From contig NC_070602.1 of NCBI RefSeq assembly GCF_027172205.1, positions 58,485,520-58,549,519 of the forward strand: DNA of 64,000 bases, read 5' to 3'. The position numbers and the translations under genes are program-made. Under the pieces are notes generated by a model. It worked only from the letters and a program-made list of their open reading frames with translations, made no database searches and was not told the origin of the DNA. Each line of letters opens with the position of its first letter. Position 1 is the stretch's first letter. This document shows, piece after piece, positions 24,108 through 35,200 of the stretch. Source of the stretch: Podarcis raffonei. Taxonomy: Eukaryota; Chordata; Lepidosauria; Squamata; Lacertidae.

Positions 24108-24342
24108 ATGTGGCCGACTTTGCGCAAAGCTGGCGCGCTCCTGGCTCTGGTGGGGCTTTGCTTGGTCACGCTCGCCCGGTCCCTGCCCCTCACCGATGCT
24201 GGACCACATGTCAACTATGGCTGGGGAGAGGCCATAAGATTGAGGCACCTCTACACCGCCGGCAGACACAGCTCGTTCAGCTATTTCTTGAGGATCAACA
24301 GCGACGGCCGAGTGGACGGCGCCAGCGCCCAGAATCTGCATA
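24108..24342 (+). CDS. FGF19: FGF19 coding exon 1
   Basis: 235 nt from the ATG to a strong GTAAGT donor at 24,343. It ends in phase 1: the first base of a Ser codon (A) joins GT of exon 2. It encodes the signal peptide through QNLH. The open frame extends upstream to 23,847 only because that region is promoter and 5'UTR. Confidence 0.96.
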
Positions 24343-25176
24343 GTAAGTAACCGGGCTCGCCAAAGCGCCGCGCAATCTTGCAGGGCCACTTCTCTTCTTC
24401 GGTTCCTGAGCCATGGGCGGGGGCGGGAGGGGGGGTCAGCTGACCCCGCTAGATCAAGTAATAAATACTTAACTAAATGTTAAAAAAATAAAAGTACAAA
24501 GAATTTGACACATTTTTTCTGAGTACTTGGGGACAAAAGAAAAGAATTTAAAACAATTGCTATTGAGATATTTCATTCCGAATCTGCTAGACAGAGCCGG
24601 ACAGCGGATGGTGACAGGTTGGTGTCCTGCCCCCCCCCCCATAAAATCCTGGCTATGCCAATGTGTGGGTCCTTGATGTGTATCTGGGGGGGGGGGATAG
24701 GTGAGTGCAGGTTGGGACAGGGATCTAAAACACCGACGGGCTTGCAAAGCCGCGCGCGCTAGAGAGGGAGAGGTTGTTTCCCGCAGAGCCAACTTTCCCG
24801 TCTTCACCTCACCGCGTACTAACGCTGCGTTTTGTTTCGCTGCGCAGGTTTGCTGGAGATCCGAGCTGTGTCCGTTCGTACGGTGGCGATCAAGGGCGTG
24901 GAAAGCTCTCGCTACCTCTGCATGGAAGCGGAGGGAAGGCTGCGCGGGCTTGTAAGTTGCGGCGGGGGGGGCCCTCGACCTAGGCACGCCGAGAACCCCC
25001 GGGGGGGAGGGTTTTGCATGCATGCATTCGCCCCCACAACGGCTTCTGGCGATTTGTATCCAGCGCTCCCGGGCCAGACAAAACAATAGCAGCCTGGCCA
25101 AATTTATTTTACTCCCACACAACAAAGCAGTCTAAACACGTCGCGCCACGCTCTTAAACGGGTTTGAAAGGAAACC

Positions 25177-25219
<43 letters not shown>

Positions 25220-28200
25220 TAGTTAAGCTCTGGGCTCTGTGCTTAGGCAACAGAAAGAATTTTTAAAATCCAACCACGAGGTAATTTGGGAACTCCAGTC
25301 TCGCTGGTGATAAGGTTCAGGCAAAGGGAAGAGTCCACGCTGGATAGGATTAAGGTAGCACGGTCATAAAATAACCATTAAGGTAATAACAATAACTTTG
25401 AACTGGACAAAAGAGGAAATGGAGGAATAGCTTCTTCTTTGCACTTACTCTGTGTATTTTTTTCTCTATGAATAGTGGCAGAACCAGCAGCATTCCAGAA
25501 TTTTGACTACTAAGATTTACGATTTGTTTAGATTTCTTTTCTGAACTATTTAAAGGGGCTCCAGGCTGGATGGTTGATCTTTATCTCATTCTGTCCTCAC
25601 AGCAACCTTTAAGGTAGGTGAGGCTGAGAGATAAGGATGTACCCAAGGCCACCCAGTAAGCCTGCCCTACTAAACAGAGATTTGAGCAGGGCTTCCCATG
25701 TCAAAATACAACTAGCACATCACACCATAACATTACGGAAGGTGTTTGCACCCTGAGATCTTTATTACATAACATTTGTTCCAGCTCCAATTTCTTACTC
25801 TTTTTATCCTGTTTTTGATTAGGATCATGTATGTGAAGGTGTAACTTTTTGCACCAACACATGATTCCCGATGTTTAAAGCTAGAAAAGGCATTATTCAA
25901 TCTTGGTCTGAAATAACTTGGCGTGATTTGGTCAAAGTTAAGGACTTATAAATTCCAGTGAATTTGATGGGACAGTTAATCATGGGCTTAAATTTCTCCA
26001 ATTGGACTGGGATATATGCCAAATATTTATTGCATGGAATTACTAAATTAGCACAAAATCGTCTTGCTCTTCAGGTTATTCTGCAGATAATCTGCCAAAG
26101 ATTGCTCCTTTTAAGAGCAAATGCATTCCTTCCCACCCCAGCTCCCGAAATCTAGGTGTGGTTTTGTAGAAATCTAGCTATTGGTGAAGGAAATCGGCGC
26201 CTTTTGTTGCTTTCTTAACTGAAGTTGAGGGAACCTGTGATGGACTCAAAAGTTTGTCTATAGTGTCTGCAGCTGTCTTCCCCCAGCCTGGTGACTTCCA
26301 GACACTTTGGACTACAACTTCCACCTGCCCCAGCCAGCACAGCTATTCCAAAACATCTGGAGAGGCATCAGGTTGGAGAAAAGCTGGTCTACACAGTGGT
26401 AGCTGATGCAATGCCCACAGAGACTTGTTGGGCAGAAGGCAGGGAGACTGATGATAGGCAGATGCAGAGCTAATGCCAGGTAGAACTAATTCTAGGTTTG
26501 TCCTCATCCTCTTCCCTGCCAAGTCCTAAAAGGGCAACAGAGCGACTAAGGAGGAGAAGCCGAAAGCCAAGGTCACCCTCTGGACCAGTTCAAAGTACAA
26601 AGGCAGGCAAAGGGGGGCTGGCTGAGATGGGCAGAGTGCTGCCTGATTTGCCTCCACCAGATCTACAGGCTCTCTGCTACAATTGTAATGGGGCATTCTT
26701 AAGCTCTTCTACGCAACCCTTTTTCATTCAGTTGATACACAGCGTTTCCGTGTTTAGATGAGGGCATGAGCTAAGGACAGAAGTTGCAGTCTTGCCATGG
26801 CCTTCAGTGGAGCACAGACTGCATGCCAAAAGCTACACACATCTAGCCCAAAGTAATTCCCATTGAATTCAATGAGGCGCACAGGGAAATTGAAGGATTG
26901 AAGCCTAGATTTCCAAAAATCAATTACGGTACCTTTAGTTTTAATGTCTCTAACAGTGCAATCCTGGGCATGTTTTCTCAGAAGAAAATCCCCATGGGGC
27001 TTACTCCGAGGTGTGTATGTGCCCAGGATAACAGATAACAGAGCAATCTAACCCCCTCTTGCGCTGGGTGGCAGCGGTGGAAATGTTCCTTCTCTGAGCT
27101 CTCCTGTCTAAGTCAGCCTTCTACCAGGTGTGTGGGCAGGAGTGCCACTGGGGGAGGGGATTCCTTCAAGCAGGGCGGAGCCACCCCATGATTCATTGAA
27201 CCCTGAGCCAGTCTCACTGCTGTAGCATGACGGCACTGGGCCATGTTGCTCCATGAGCAACTTCAAGCTGGCACAGTGATCTTCCTGTCCCTGAGCTTCT
27301 GCCTCCGCTACTGTGTGCAGCAGGGCTGCAGATAGGGTGACTGCTCAGTGCCGCCACCAGGAGGGAACAGGCTTGAATTGCAGCCTATATCACTAAGGTC
27401 CACAGAGCTCTAATCCCCATTCGGTTTGAAAAGCCTACATAACCTACTTGGAGGATAATGTATTCTTTCCTACCCTTGTATATCTGAGAACTGAGATGCT
27501 GCTGAAAAATCACCCTAGATAACCAGCACCAGATCTCAAAGTCTGATATGTGTCATTCTTATTTAGTTAACTTCATAAGAAGACTAATTTAAGAATATAT
27601 GGCACTCTGCTCTGTAGGAAACCAGATTTGTTGTGAGGTGGATTGCTGCGGTTTTATTGATGTTGAGTCAGTTTTAAGTAGGTCAATCAGCCTAATCTAA
27701 CCAGGATAGTGAGGGGTCTGGACATCAAGTCCCATGAGCAAGGCATGAAAGTGCTGTGTATGTTTAGCCTAGAGAAGAGACTATTAAGGGGAGATATGAG
27801 AGCTCTCTTCAAATATCTGAAGTGGTGTCAGACAATGGAGCAGACTTGTTTTCTGTTGCTCAAGAGGGAAGGATTAAAAATAATGGGTGGAAATTGCAAG
27901 GAAGCAGATTTCTGCTACACGTTAGGAGAGACTTCCTAATGGCCTGAGACGTTAAGACAGCAAAACAGGCTGCCTCGGGGAGTGGTGGTCTCTTCTTCAC
28001 TGGAGGGTATTAAGCAGAGACGAAAGAGTCATTGGTCATGGGTGTCGCCATTGCATCCTGCAGTTACAGATCTTGCACTGAGGAGGGCTGGATTGGATGA
28101 CCCCAAGGTCCCTTTCCAGCCCAATAATCATATAACTGCTTACCAGCACAACAGCTCAAATCACACTTATAGATGGTGGTGCCCTGTTGAAATCAGTGCA

Positions 28201-30572
28201 TTGAAATGTAAATGCATATTGGGCAGTGCTGCTATTTTCACTTGAGCTTAACTAATCAACAAATTGTAGAGTTGGAAGGGACCACAAGTACTATCTAGTC
28301 CAATCATGCTTTCAAAGTGCTGTTTATGTGGTCTTCTAGCAGATGATAATATAGAAATTTAACAGGGACCTTGGGATATACTAGTATCTCCATCCCCATT
28401 CATAACTCTCTAATGTGCATATCTTACATGCCCCAATGTTATTTTTCAACAGTAAACACAGATATAAATAACGGGTTTTAAGTTTGGTCTCATTCAAGCT
28501 GCTGTCTGTAAATAGTGACAGAACTTGTTGTAAACTGCCTCTTGGTTAAGAACTAACATTACTTTTTAAACTACAGTGGTACCTCAGTTTTCAAATGTAA
28601 TCCGTTCTGGAAGACCGTTTGAGTTCCAAAACATCTGAAAACCAAGGTGCAAAGGGGGGCCTGCAAATTTAATAGAGAAAATTGAGAAAAATACAATGGT
28701 ACCTCAGCGGAAGCCATTCAACTTCTGAGGTGCATTTGAAAATGGAAGCATTTACATCCAGGTTTATGGCGTTCAAAAATTGAAATGTTCATCAACAGAG
28801 ACGTTCGAAAACTGAGGTACTACTGTATAGTTTCTGTATAGATCTGTATCATTCACATTACAAAAAGTAAAGCTACACTTGAAAATAAGCCCCTCTGAAC
28901 ACTTTAGAATTCATTTCTTTGTAAACATGCCTGAGGACTGCCTTGCAAGTCAAACTGTTATTGCCATACTGAATTTTGTTCTGCATTGTGACTGTGTGAA
29001 AATTAATGAAATAACTCAACAGTTAAAGGCAGTTACCGTAAGTGACTTGCATGGCAGCAGCCTCACATCTCAAGATGTTTCCCTAATCTAGACAAAAACC
29101 AAAAACATGTTTTTCCACATGCCTGATAGCCCAGTCCACATCTGAAGTGCTGCACTTTAAGCCTATTTAGTCATTAAGAGAATTCTGCTCTAGCCTCTTC
29201 TACTTCTTAATGATTGTCAGCATAATATGTTACACGTGTAGGGGGGAAAGTATGACACAGGGACTTGGCAGGTAAAGAGTTCATGCACGAACACCATTTC
29301 TCTTATCATCGAAGCCCCAGACGCAATCAGCGATACTTCTGAGTTGACAGAGAGTTCAGTCACCTCTAATGACCGAACCAGAATAGTACCAGAGTTTTAA
29401 GAAAAACAGCAGTGACACAGAGAACCTGGAACAGACTAAAGTCACCATCCTGTTTTGTTTTTTGTTTGTTTTTCTTTTATTATGTGCTAATCTTTCTGTG
29501 TTAGCTAGCACATTTTTTGGTTCCAATACACAGAATATATGTTAACACTACATAACCAATTCTTACTCTGTGACATTATAAAATACAAATCCTCATTTTG
29601 TCAAAGTCAAAGGGATTTTTTCAATTAAGTTAGCTTACTAAACATGGTTCATGTCTAATTTTTAAATGCTGGCCACATTGCAGGGACTGTGTGCACACTG
29701 TTTAAAAATGCTTATCATTTAAATTTTATATTTTAAAATATCAATGGTTCTCTCACATAATACTGGAAGGGGCACCCTGAAAAATGTTGTCTGGATACCG
29801 CTGTGCTGATGCAATGGTGATGGAGATGAAAGTGCTCTGCTGTCACCATAATCATGGAGATGGTCTCAAAATAGTGTTTAGTCTGTGTTCGGCGAACCCA
29901 TGTTAGATCTTTCTCCATTTGTGTTCTAGTTGTCAACTCTATTGCTTCATTGCCCTAGTATATAAAGAGGCAAATCAAGTTCTGGTAAATGGAAGAGGAC
30001 ACCTAGGACTCCAATAAAACACAGAAATCCCCCTAGAGTCTAACACCACAAACTTGATAGGGCATAGTTGGGATAGGTTGACACAACTTAGGTTATCCAG
30101 TCAGGACTTGGCAATGGCAGCCTGTTCAGCAACCTCATCAGAATCAAGACATGTATGACAGTTGCTTTAACTATGCAGCAATCTGTTTTACCATGAACCT
30201 TTCCCCTATTATTTGCCTTTAGCTTCTGGTAGCCTGTGGTGTCTCATGAACTCCAGTAAACTTTGGTTCAAGTGCACATTGAGCTGCAATGCTTTTGCTA
30301 TGTTTACATAGCGAAAACAAGCCTTCTCAGCTAGGAACTTTGGGTTGCTGTGATGGGCCATTGTGGCTTCAAAACAGTTCTTGCTTTACAACCAGTTAGC
30401 AGAGTAAGAGAAATCAAATTGAATCTTACTGCATAAATCTATAAAAGCAGAACCACACCTATTCATAACTCCATGGAGCACTTCCATTCTCCATGTTTGG
30501 GTTATAAATGACTCCTTGTATCTTCCTGCACTAGTCTGTATCAAATTTAGCTCTATGGAAGAATGGTTCCCA

Positions 30573-30611
<39 letters not shown>

Positions 30612-31584
30612 TTATTTGTACCCCGCCCATCTGACTGGGTTTCCCCAGCCACTCTGGGCGGCTTCCAACAAAGATTAAAAATATATTAAAGTGTCGCACA
30701 TTAAAAACTCCCCTGAACAGGGCTGCCTTCAGTTGTCTTCTAAATGCTGGGTAGTTGTTTATCTCTTTGACATCTGGTGGGAGGGCGTTCCACAGGGCGG
30801 GCACCACTACCGAGAAGGCCCTCTGTCTGGTTCCCTGTAACCTCATTTCTCACAATGAGGGAACCACCAGAAGGCCCTCGGTGCTGGACCTCAGTGTCCG
30901 GGCAGAACGATGGAGGTGGAGACGCTCCCTCAGGTATACTGGGCCGAGGCCATTTAGGGCTTTAAAGGTCAACACCAACACTTTGAATTGTGCTCGGAAA
31001 CATACTGGGAGCCAATGTAAATCTTTAAAGACCGGTGTTATATGGTCCCGGCGGCCACTCCTGGTCACCAGTGTAGCTGCCGCATTCTGGATTAGTTGTA
31101 GTTTCCGGGTCACCTTCAAAGGTAGCCCCACGTACAGCACACTGAATAGATTATTCCATAAGACAGGTGATTTGGCTAAACACTGTTGCATCATATGCCA
31201 TTTAAGAGTGCAAAAAATGTATAAAGCCAATGTGCAATATTTTTCACTTCCTCTCAGCTCAGTTATTCTACAGAGGATTGCTCCTTTGAAGAGGAGATGC
31301 GCCCAGATGGCTACAACATCTACAAGTCCAAGAAATATGGAGTCTTGGTGTCCTTAAGTACTGCCAGGCAAAGGCAACAAAATAAAGGGAAAGACTTTCC
31401 ACTGTCTCATTTCTTGCCAATGGTCAACACTGTGCCGGTGGAGTCAACCGATTTTGGAGATTACGGCGACACTGGGCAGCATTTGCAATCCGGAGTTTTC
31501 AGTCCCCCTCTTGAAACTGACAGCATGGATCCCTTTGGCATCACCTCAGATGTATCCGTGAAAAGCCTTAGTTTTGGGAAATGA
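24108..31584 (+). CDS. FGF19: fibroblast growth factor 19 (three coding exons, 221 aa)
   Basis: Endocrine FGF secreted by intestine in amniotes. It acts through FGFR4 with beta-Klotho to repress bile-acid synthesis and also has developmental roles. The joined exons (24,108-24,342; 24,848-24,951; 31,258-31,584) give 221 codons plus a stop; human is 216 aa. Residues 1-25 form a signal peptide (hydrophobic ALLALVGLCLVTLA). The mature start LPLTDAGPHVNYGWGE is family-diagnostic. The beta-trefoil core includes LRHLYTAGRH, LLEIRAVSVRTVAIKGVESS and YLCMEAEG. The C-terminal tail PLETDSMDPFG, used for beta-Klotho binding in mammals, is intact. The Cys pair equivalent to human C102/C120 (YLCM, EDCSF) is kept, but both residues equivalent to C58/C70 are replaced by Tyr and Gly. 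The ATG follows the TATA box by about 185 nt. Identification is very secure. Confidence 0.97.
24848..24951 (+). CDS. FGF19: FGF19 coding exon 2
   Basis: 104 nt between acceptor gctgcgcag and donor GTAAGT at 24,952. It encodes (S)LLEIRAVSVRTVAIKGVE to RLRGL and ends in phase 0. The exon boundaries match those expected for the human gene. Confidence 0.96.
25178..25218. repeat. (ATT)n microsatellite
   Basis: About 13 trinucleotide units inside FGF19 intron 2. Confidence 0.95.
25575..25690 (-). mobile_element. CORE-SINE / MIR-like fragment
   Basis: The text 'ctcattctgtcctcacagcaacc..taaggtaggtgaggctgagag' with 'ccaaggccacccagtaagcc' is the reverse of the MIR-type core. It is old and diverged. 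Confidence 0.65.
26951..27034. repeat. short imperfect palindromic repeat (TGCAATCCT family)
   Basis: The left arm 'tgcaatcctgggcatgtttt' and the right arm ending 'tatgtgcccaggata' flank a centre 'aaaatccccatggggcttac'. Degenerate relatives are scattered through the window, for example at 20,555, 21,390, 34,690, 40,430, 40,870, 43,870 and 48,868. It looks like a very short hairpin element. Confidence 0.55.
27700..28135 (+). mobile_element. CR1 LINE 3' region
   Basis: A sense-orientation CR1 3' end of about 430 bp: 'tgtttagcctagagaagagac', 'aggggagatatgagagctctcttcaaatatc', 'gttaggagagacttcct', and finally 'ggctggattggatgacccc'. It is non-coding and has no clear TSD. Confidence 0.75.
28262..28312 (-). 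mobile_element. CR1 LINE terminal fragment
   Basis: The 50-bp stretch 'aattgtagagttggaagggacc..ctatctagtcca' is the antisense CR1 terminus, opposite in orientation to the neighbouring CR1 piece. The two are separate insertions or an inverted copy. Confidence 0.65.
28574..28825. mobile_element. TA-flanked MITE, family B
   Basis: Starts CAGTGGTACCTCAGTTTTCA and ends AAACTGAGGTACTACTG, with TA on both flanks; 252 bp. Inside, an extra 'caatggtacctcagcgg' block at about 28,693 is a second, internal terminus. Confidence 0.85.
29100..29960. promoter_or_regulatory. FGF19: repeat-poor block in FGF19 intron 2, IR-1-like site
   Basis: About 860 bp without recognisable repeats in a repeat-dense intron. 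Bases 29,353-29,365 read AGTTCA-G-TCACCT, an inverted repeat with 1-bp spacing that differs from the FXR consensus AGGTCA-N-TGACCT at one base in each half. Another half-site (tgaccg) follows at 29,370. A function as a bile-acid response element is inference. Confidence 0.3.
30573..31175 (-). mobile_element. L2-like LINE, 5'-truncated, RT C-terminus
   Basis: On the - strand it reads LPLKVTRKLQLIQNAA, then RRDHITPVFKDLHWLPVCFR, FKALNGLGPVYL and QRAFSVVVPALWNALPPDV. These are the conserved end of the L2/CR1-group reverse-transcriptase polyprotein. The 3' end has the 'ccactctgggcggcttcc' block and an (AAT)n tail at 30,573-30,611. The frame is interrupted by a single in-frame TGA (30,850-30,852) after VVPSL. 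The 5' end stops about 80 bp before the FGF19 exon 3 acceptor. Confidence 0.85.
31258..31584 (+). CDS. FGF19: FGF19 coding exon 3 (last)
   Basis: Follows a pyrimidine-rich acceptor (cctctcag) in phase 0. It encodes LSYSTEDCSFEEEMRPDGYN to SLSFGK and then TGA, 108 codons. It contains the conserved PLSHFLP and PLETDSMDPFG blocks. Confidence 0.96.
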   Translation, partial: LSYSTEDCSFEEEMRPDGYNIYKSKKYGVLVSLSTARQRQQNKGKDFPLSHFLPMVNTVPVESTDFGDYGDTGQHLQSGVFSPPLETDSMDPFGITSDVSVKSLSFGK

Positions 31585-33595
31585 GAACAAGTGCTCCTTA
31601 GGTGAGTTGTGCTCCATAAAAAAAGCACTGCCAGCAGGATATTATTTCTAGCAGTGATATTTCACACATGGCTACATTCAGATGCGGCGCTACCCTTTCT
31701 TGTCAAACCGGCAATACGAATACCATGAAGACTACAGACACACAGGCACGGTATTTAGAAAGCTTTCCTCGAAAATATGCCATTTAATTCAGGAATGACA
31801 AAAATGCATAGCGTGCAGGTATTTCTTCTGTCTTGAAGGATGCTTGGAGGGATAAGATCGTGAATATTTTGCTTTACTGCTTGCTTGCTTCCTTCCTTCC
31901 TTCCTTCACCTCTGAGGCCTGATGACAGATGTAACAAATGCAATTCATTCAAAGAGGGATAAGTCCTTCTCTTCAAGACCCTTAAACACATCAGTGGCAG
32001 AAATTAAAGAGGAGCAGCCAGTTAAAGGAAGCTAAACAAGTAACCACTGACAACACTTAACACACAATCTTTTCACAAACCTCTGCTACTGGATTTCAGA
32101 ATATTAACTATTGAAATGCAATTTCTGTCCTTGGATATTTGATCCCTACAGGAGGTCACATGAACCACAGGGAATGGGACAAATGAAACTAACAAGCAGT
32201 TGTGTTCTAGCAAGCCTCTTCAGGTTTTCCTCTATGGAGTTGACTAAACATACGGGAACACTATGCACACTAGCTCTGTCCCCTGACACCATTCCAGTTA
32301 CCATCCATGAATCTGGTTGGGAGTCTGCTGTGCTCATGGAGGCTCCCCCCCCATTTTAGAACCATGGTTTTCCAGGGTTCTCAAGCACACAGTGGGTGTT
32401 CTCCATCAGTAATTGAGGCTCCCCACTTCGGACATTTGCCCTCTAACTTGTAGAGAGTGACCAGAATGGTAATGGGGTGAAACTAGCAACCCCTTTGCTG
32501 TGCTGCCCCTTTGAGTGTTTAGTGAACTGAAGTTCAGAGTACCTGAACGATGGTTGCCAAAAGAGTAGGCCAACCTTCAGGTTACACAGGGTTCTTCATC
32601 AGGCAGAACACGTGCACAATTCCAAAACGCTATTTGTTGAAAGAGCAAAAGTATGATAAGGCTGCAATCTCTGGAGTGAGTAAAAACAATTGAACAGGTA
32701 ACCAATTCTATAACCAGAGGCTGATTTTGCCTCACCCAGAATTTTATGTAACTAAAATACTTTCATGCTACTTCAGCAAAAAACAAAACCAAACCCTGAT
32801 AGGTTATTTTTTTGTATCATCTATCTGCTGGCTGGCTGAATTTGATTAGAAGGTTAGTACTAAGGAATTGTGATGATCAGGCAGGCAGATATCATCATAG
32901 CTCACATTCCAACCAGACGAAAACACTCAGTGGGTGAAGCAAGTTCTGTGAAGATGTGCCCAAGGGAGAGAAGGCGTGGCCTAAGGCGAGTGGCAAGGGC
33001 CAGACTGAGGGGCACGGAGGGCCAAATCCAAATCCTCAGCCTGAGGTTCCACACCTTGACCTAATGGATAAATCCCATCTATGACTTGTAAGAGATGCTT
33101 TGGGTATAATTCAGTTATTTTAAATCTCTATAGACTAACATGATGAAATTTTTAAAAATATATAATTGTGAGTATTATTTCATGGATTTATTTTTTTTGT
33201 AAATAACAGTTTTTACTACCGTTAGATTTTCCTCTAGTGAATAACTAGCTTACTATGGGATAACATTCTTTCCCAAAGGGTTTTGTATGTATATAGTAGC
33301 ATGGCTCTGTAAATAATTATTTTCCTGATGTAGCACTTCCTTGTCAACACAATATTTATGATTAATTTATTAAACACATACATCCATTTATTTTGTTACC
33401 ATATTTATACTTAAATTTCTATTTATGTACTCCAACAGTGTCTTTTTTTAAAACAAAAAACAGTCTGGGCCAAAGGTAGCAAAGCTTTGTAATTTTTATA
33501 AGGGTGAGCAGAAATGAAATGTAAAAATGTTTGTGAGTGTAAAATCCGTAGCTTGAGCATGTAACATTTTTAATAAAAACCAATTAGAACAAAAA
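31585..33595 (+). other. FGF19: FGF19 3'UTR (approximate end)
   Basis: AT-rich, no repeats of recent type, with several ATTTA-like elements around 33,340-33,430 that could confer mRNA instability. The end is placed just after the AATAAA at 33,572-33,577. No transcript evidence is available here. Confidence 0.55.
33572..33577 (+). terminator. FGF19: candidate FGF19 polyadenylation signal
   Basis: Canonical AATAAA in 'ttttaataaaaacc', followed by a GT-rich stretch (ttgtctgttgtctgtactgg) about 30 nt downstream, as expected for a cleavage site. Confidence 0.6.
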
Positions 33596-34363
33596 GTTCA
33601 GTTGTCTGTTGTCTGTACTGGTGTCACTCAGATTGTTTATATGTGGCATCAAGGAAAAAACCAACCCTGGAATTTGTGTCCTGGGTACATTAATCGAAAG
33701 GGCGCATATTTGCTAAGTTTGCTCCTGGCAGTGCTCAGGAGAGGCTAAAGAACTATGCAGCACTCTGAAAACATACCCCTTCATTACTGGGATTCTGTGG
33801 TATCTCTCCCCTATCCAGTTTCTCAGATTTCTCTGTCTGATATTGCTATTGTTTCAAGGCTATTGTTGCAGCCTTTGAGATAGAAGCTTGGTTGTTTGCA
33901 AATGAAAACAGAGATTCTTACAGTGTTCTGTGCATTCCAGTTAGAGGAGATAAAAAAAACACCTATATGTTCCTGTGGTAACATATCAGGGAAAGCTTAG
34001 TAATAGATTCTATTGACTTCATAGACTCAGCTGCCAAGCAGGTGTGCAGTGTGTGTGTGTGTGTGTAGGAATGCAGCTATAGATTAACATCATACCAGAT
34101 CAGTCTAGTCAGTTTAACTCACTGTCACCTGACTGCATTTCAAAGGTAGCCAGGAGCATCCACAATGGATCAGTCACTTGTGCAATACAACACAGAGAAA
34201 ATTTCTCCTTACCAGTAAGGAATTTTGCAGCAGAAGAGAAGTTTCTTTCTGTCCTTGAGCAACACTCATCAGTTAACTTCCTTTGATGTACTAGAAAAAT
34301 GCACTAGCTGTGTCTTCCTGAGACCCTAGATATAATATATAGGGAGTCTACATTTCCTTAATC

Positions 34364-34499
34364 TAGGCATAGGCAAACTCGGCCCTCCAGATGTTTTGGG
34401 ACTACAATTCCCATCATCTCTAGCTAACAGGATCAGTGGTCAGGGATGATTGGAATTGTAGTCTCAAAACATCTGGAGGGCCGAGTTTGCCTATGCCTG
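34364..34499. mobile_element. hAT-type palindromic MITE, 136 bp, perfect TSD
   Basis: The same family as 17,775-17,910. The termini (t/c)aggcataggcaaactc and gagtttgcctatgcctg are inverted. It is flanked by the perfect 8-bp duplication ccttaatc at 34,356-34,363 and 34,500-34,507. Confidence 0.9.
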
Positions 34500-34849
34500 C
34501 CTTAATCAAATAATTGATTCCTTTAAACAGACAGTCTGACTCTTTTTAACTACCCCCGTTCTCAGGAAAATAGCTGTCCTTTTTATTCTATACCGAAAGT
34601 TAGTATTATTTCTTTACATTTCTATCCCACACTTCTTCCATCATAGAAATCAAGGTGGTATCATTACCAGAAGTCTCCCATCCACATCCATTGAACACTA
34701 GGAGGCTTACCTCTGAGTAGACATGCATAGGATTACAATTTTTGTTGCTGTTTTGCCCATTTGCACTGCAGCAGCTAAAGCAAGGGCAGGAATAGGCTAC
34801 ATAGCTGCCAACACAACAGCTGCTTTTACAGGCGCCTAAGCTCTGTGGA

Positions 34850-35200
34850 GGGATGCGGGTGGCACTGTGGGTTAAACCGCAGAGCCTAGGACTTGCCGAT
34901 CAGAAGGTCGGCAGTTCAAATCCCCGCGACGGGGTGAGCTCCCATTGCTCAGTCCTTGCTCCTGCCAACCTAGCAGTTCGAAAGCACATCAAAGTGCAAG
35001 TAGATCAATAGGTACCGCTCCGGCGGGAAGGTAAACAGCGTTTCCGTGCGCTGCTCTGGTTTTCCAGAAGCAGCTTAGTCATGCTGGCCGCATGACCCAG
35101 AAGCTGTACGCCGGCTCCCTCGTCCAATAAAGCGAGATGAGCACCGCAACCCCAGAGTCGGTTATGACTGGACCTAAAGGTCAGGGGTTCCTTTACCTTT
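34850..35200 (+). mobile_element. Sauria-like SINE, full length, 13-bp TSD
   Basis: The tRNA-related head has A-box (ggtggcactgtgggttaaac) and B-box-like text (ggcagttcaaatcc), followed by the body and the tail ttcctttacctttt. It is flanked by the perfect repeat taagctctgtgga at 34,837-34,849 and 35,201-35,213. Confidence 0.92.

Larger units (their letters stand above)
22980..25100. promoter_or_regulatory. FGF19: GC/CpG-rich region over FGF19 promoter, exons 1-2
   Basis: The base composition changes abruptly from AT-rich to GC- and CpG-rich sequence that covers the upstream promoter, both first coding exons and intron 1. Open frames of up to about 190 codons on both strands here (for example 22,875-23,447 and 23,853-24,389 on the - strand) are by-products of the high GC content. 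Confidence 0.75.
24952..31257 (+). other. FGF19: FGF19 intron 2
   Basis: A 6.3-kb GT-AG intron. It contains an AAT microsatellite, a CORE-SINE piece, CR1 fragments, a TA-MITE, a repeat-poor block (29,100-29,960) and an L2-like LINE close to the acceptor. In human the reported FXR-responsive element of FGF19 is in this intron. Confidence 0.9.

Noticed and set aside
23853-24389. 178-codon open frame on the - strand over FGF19 exon 1
   Set aside because: A shadow of GC-rich coding and promoter sequence; the composition is Arg/Gly/Ala-rich with no family.
24469-25125. 218-codon open frame on the - strand over FGF19 exon 2
   Set aside because: Overlaps the real exon on the other strand and includes intron sequence; no recognisable domain.
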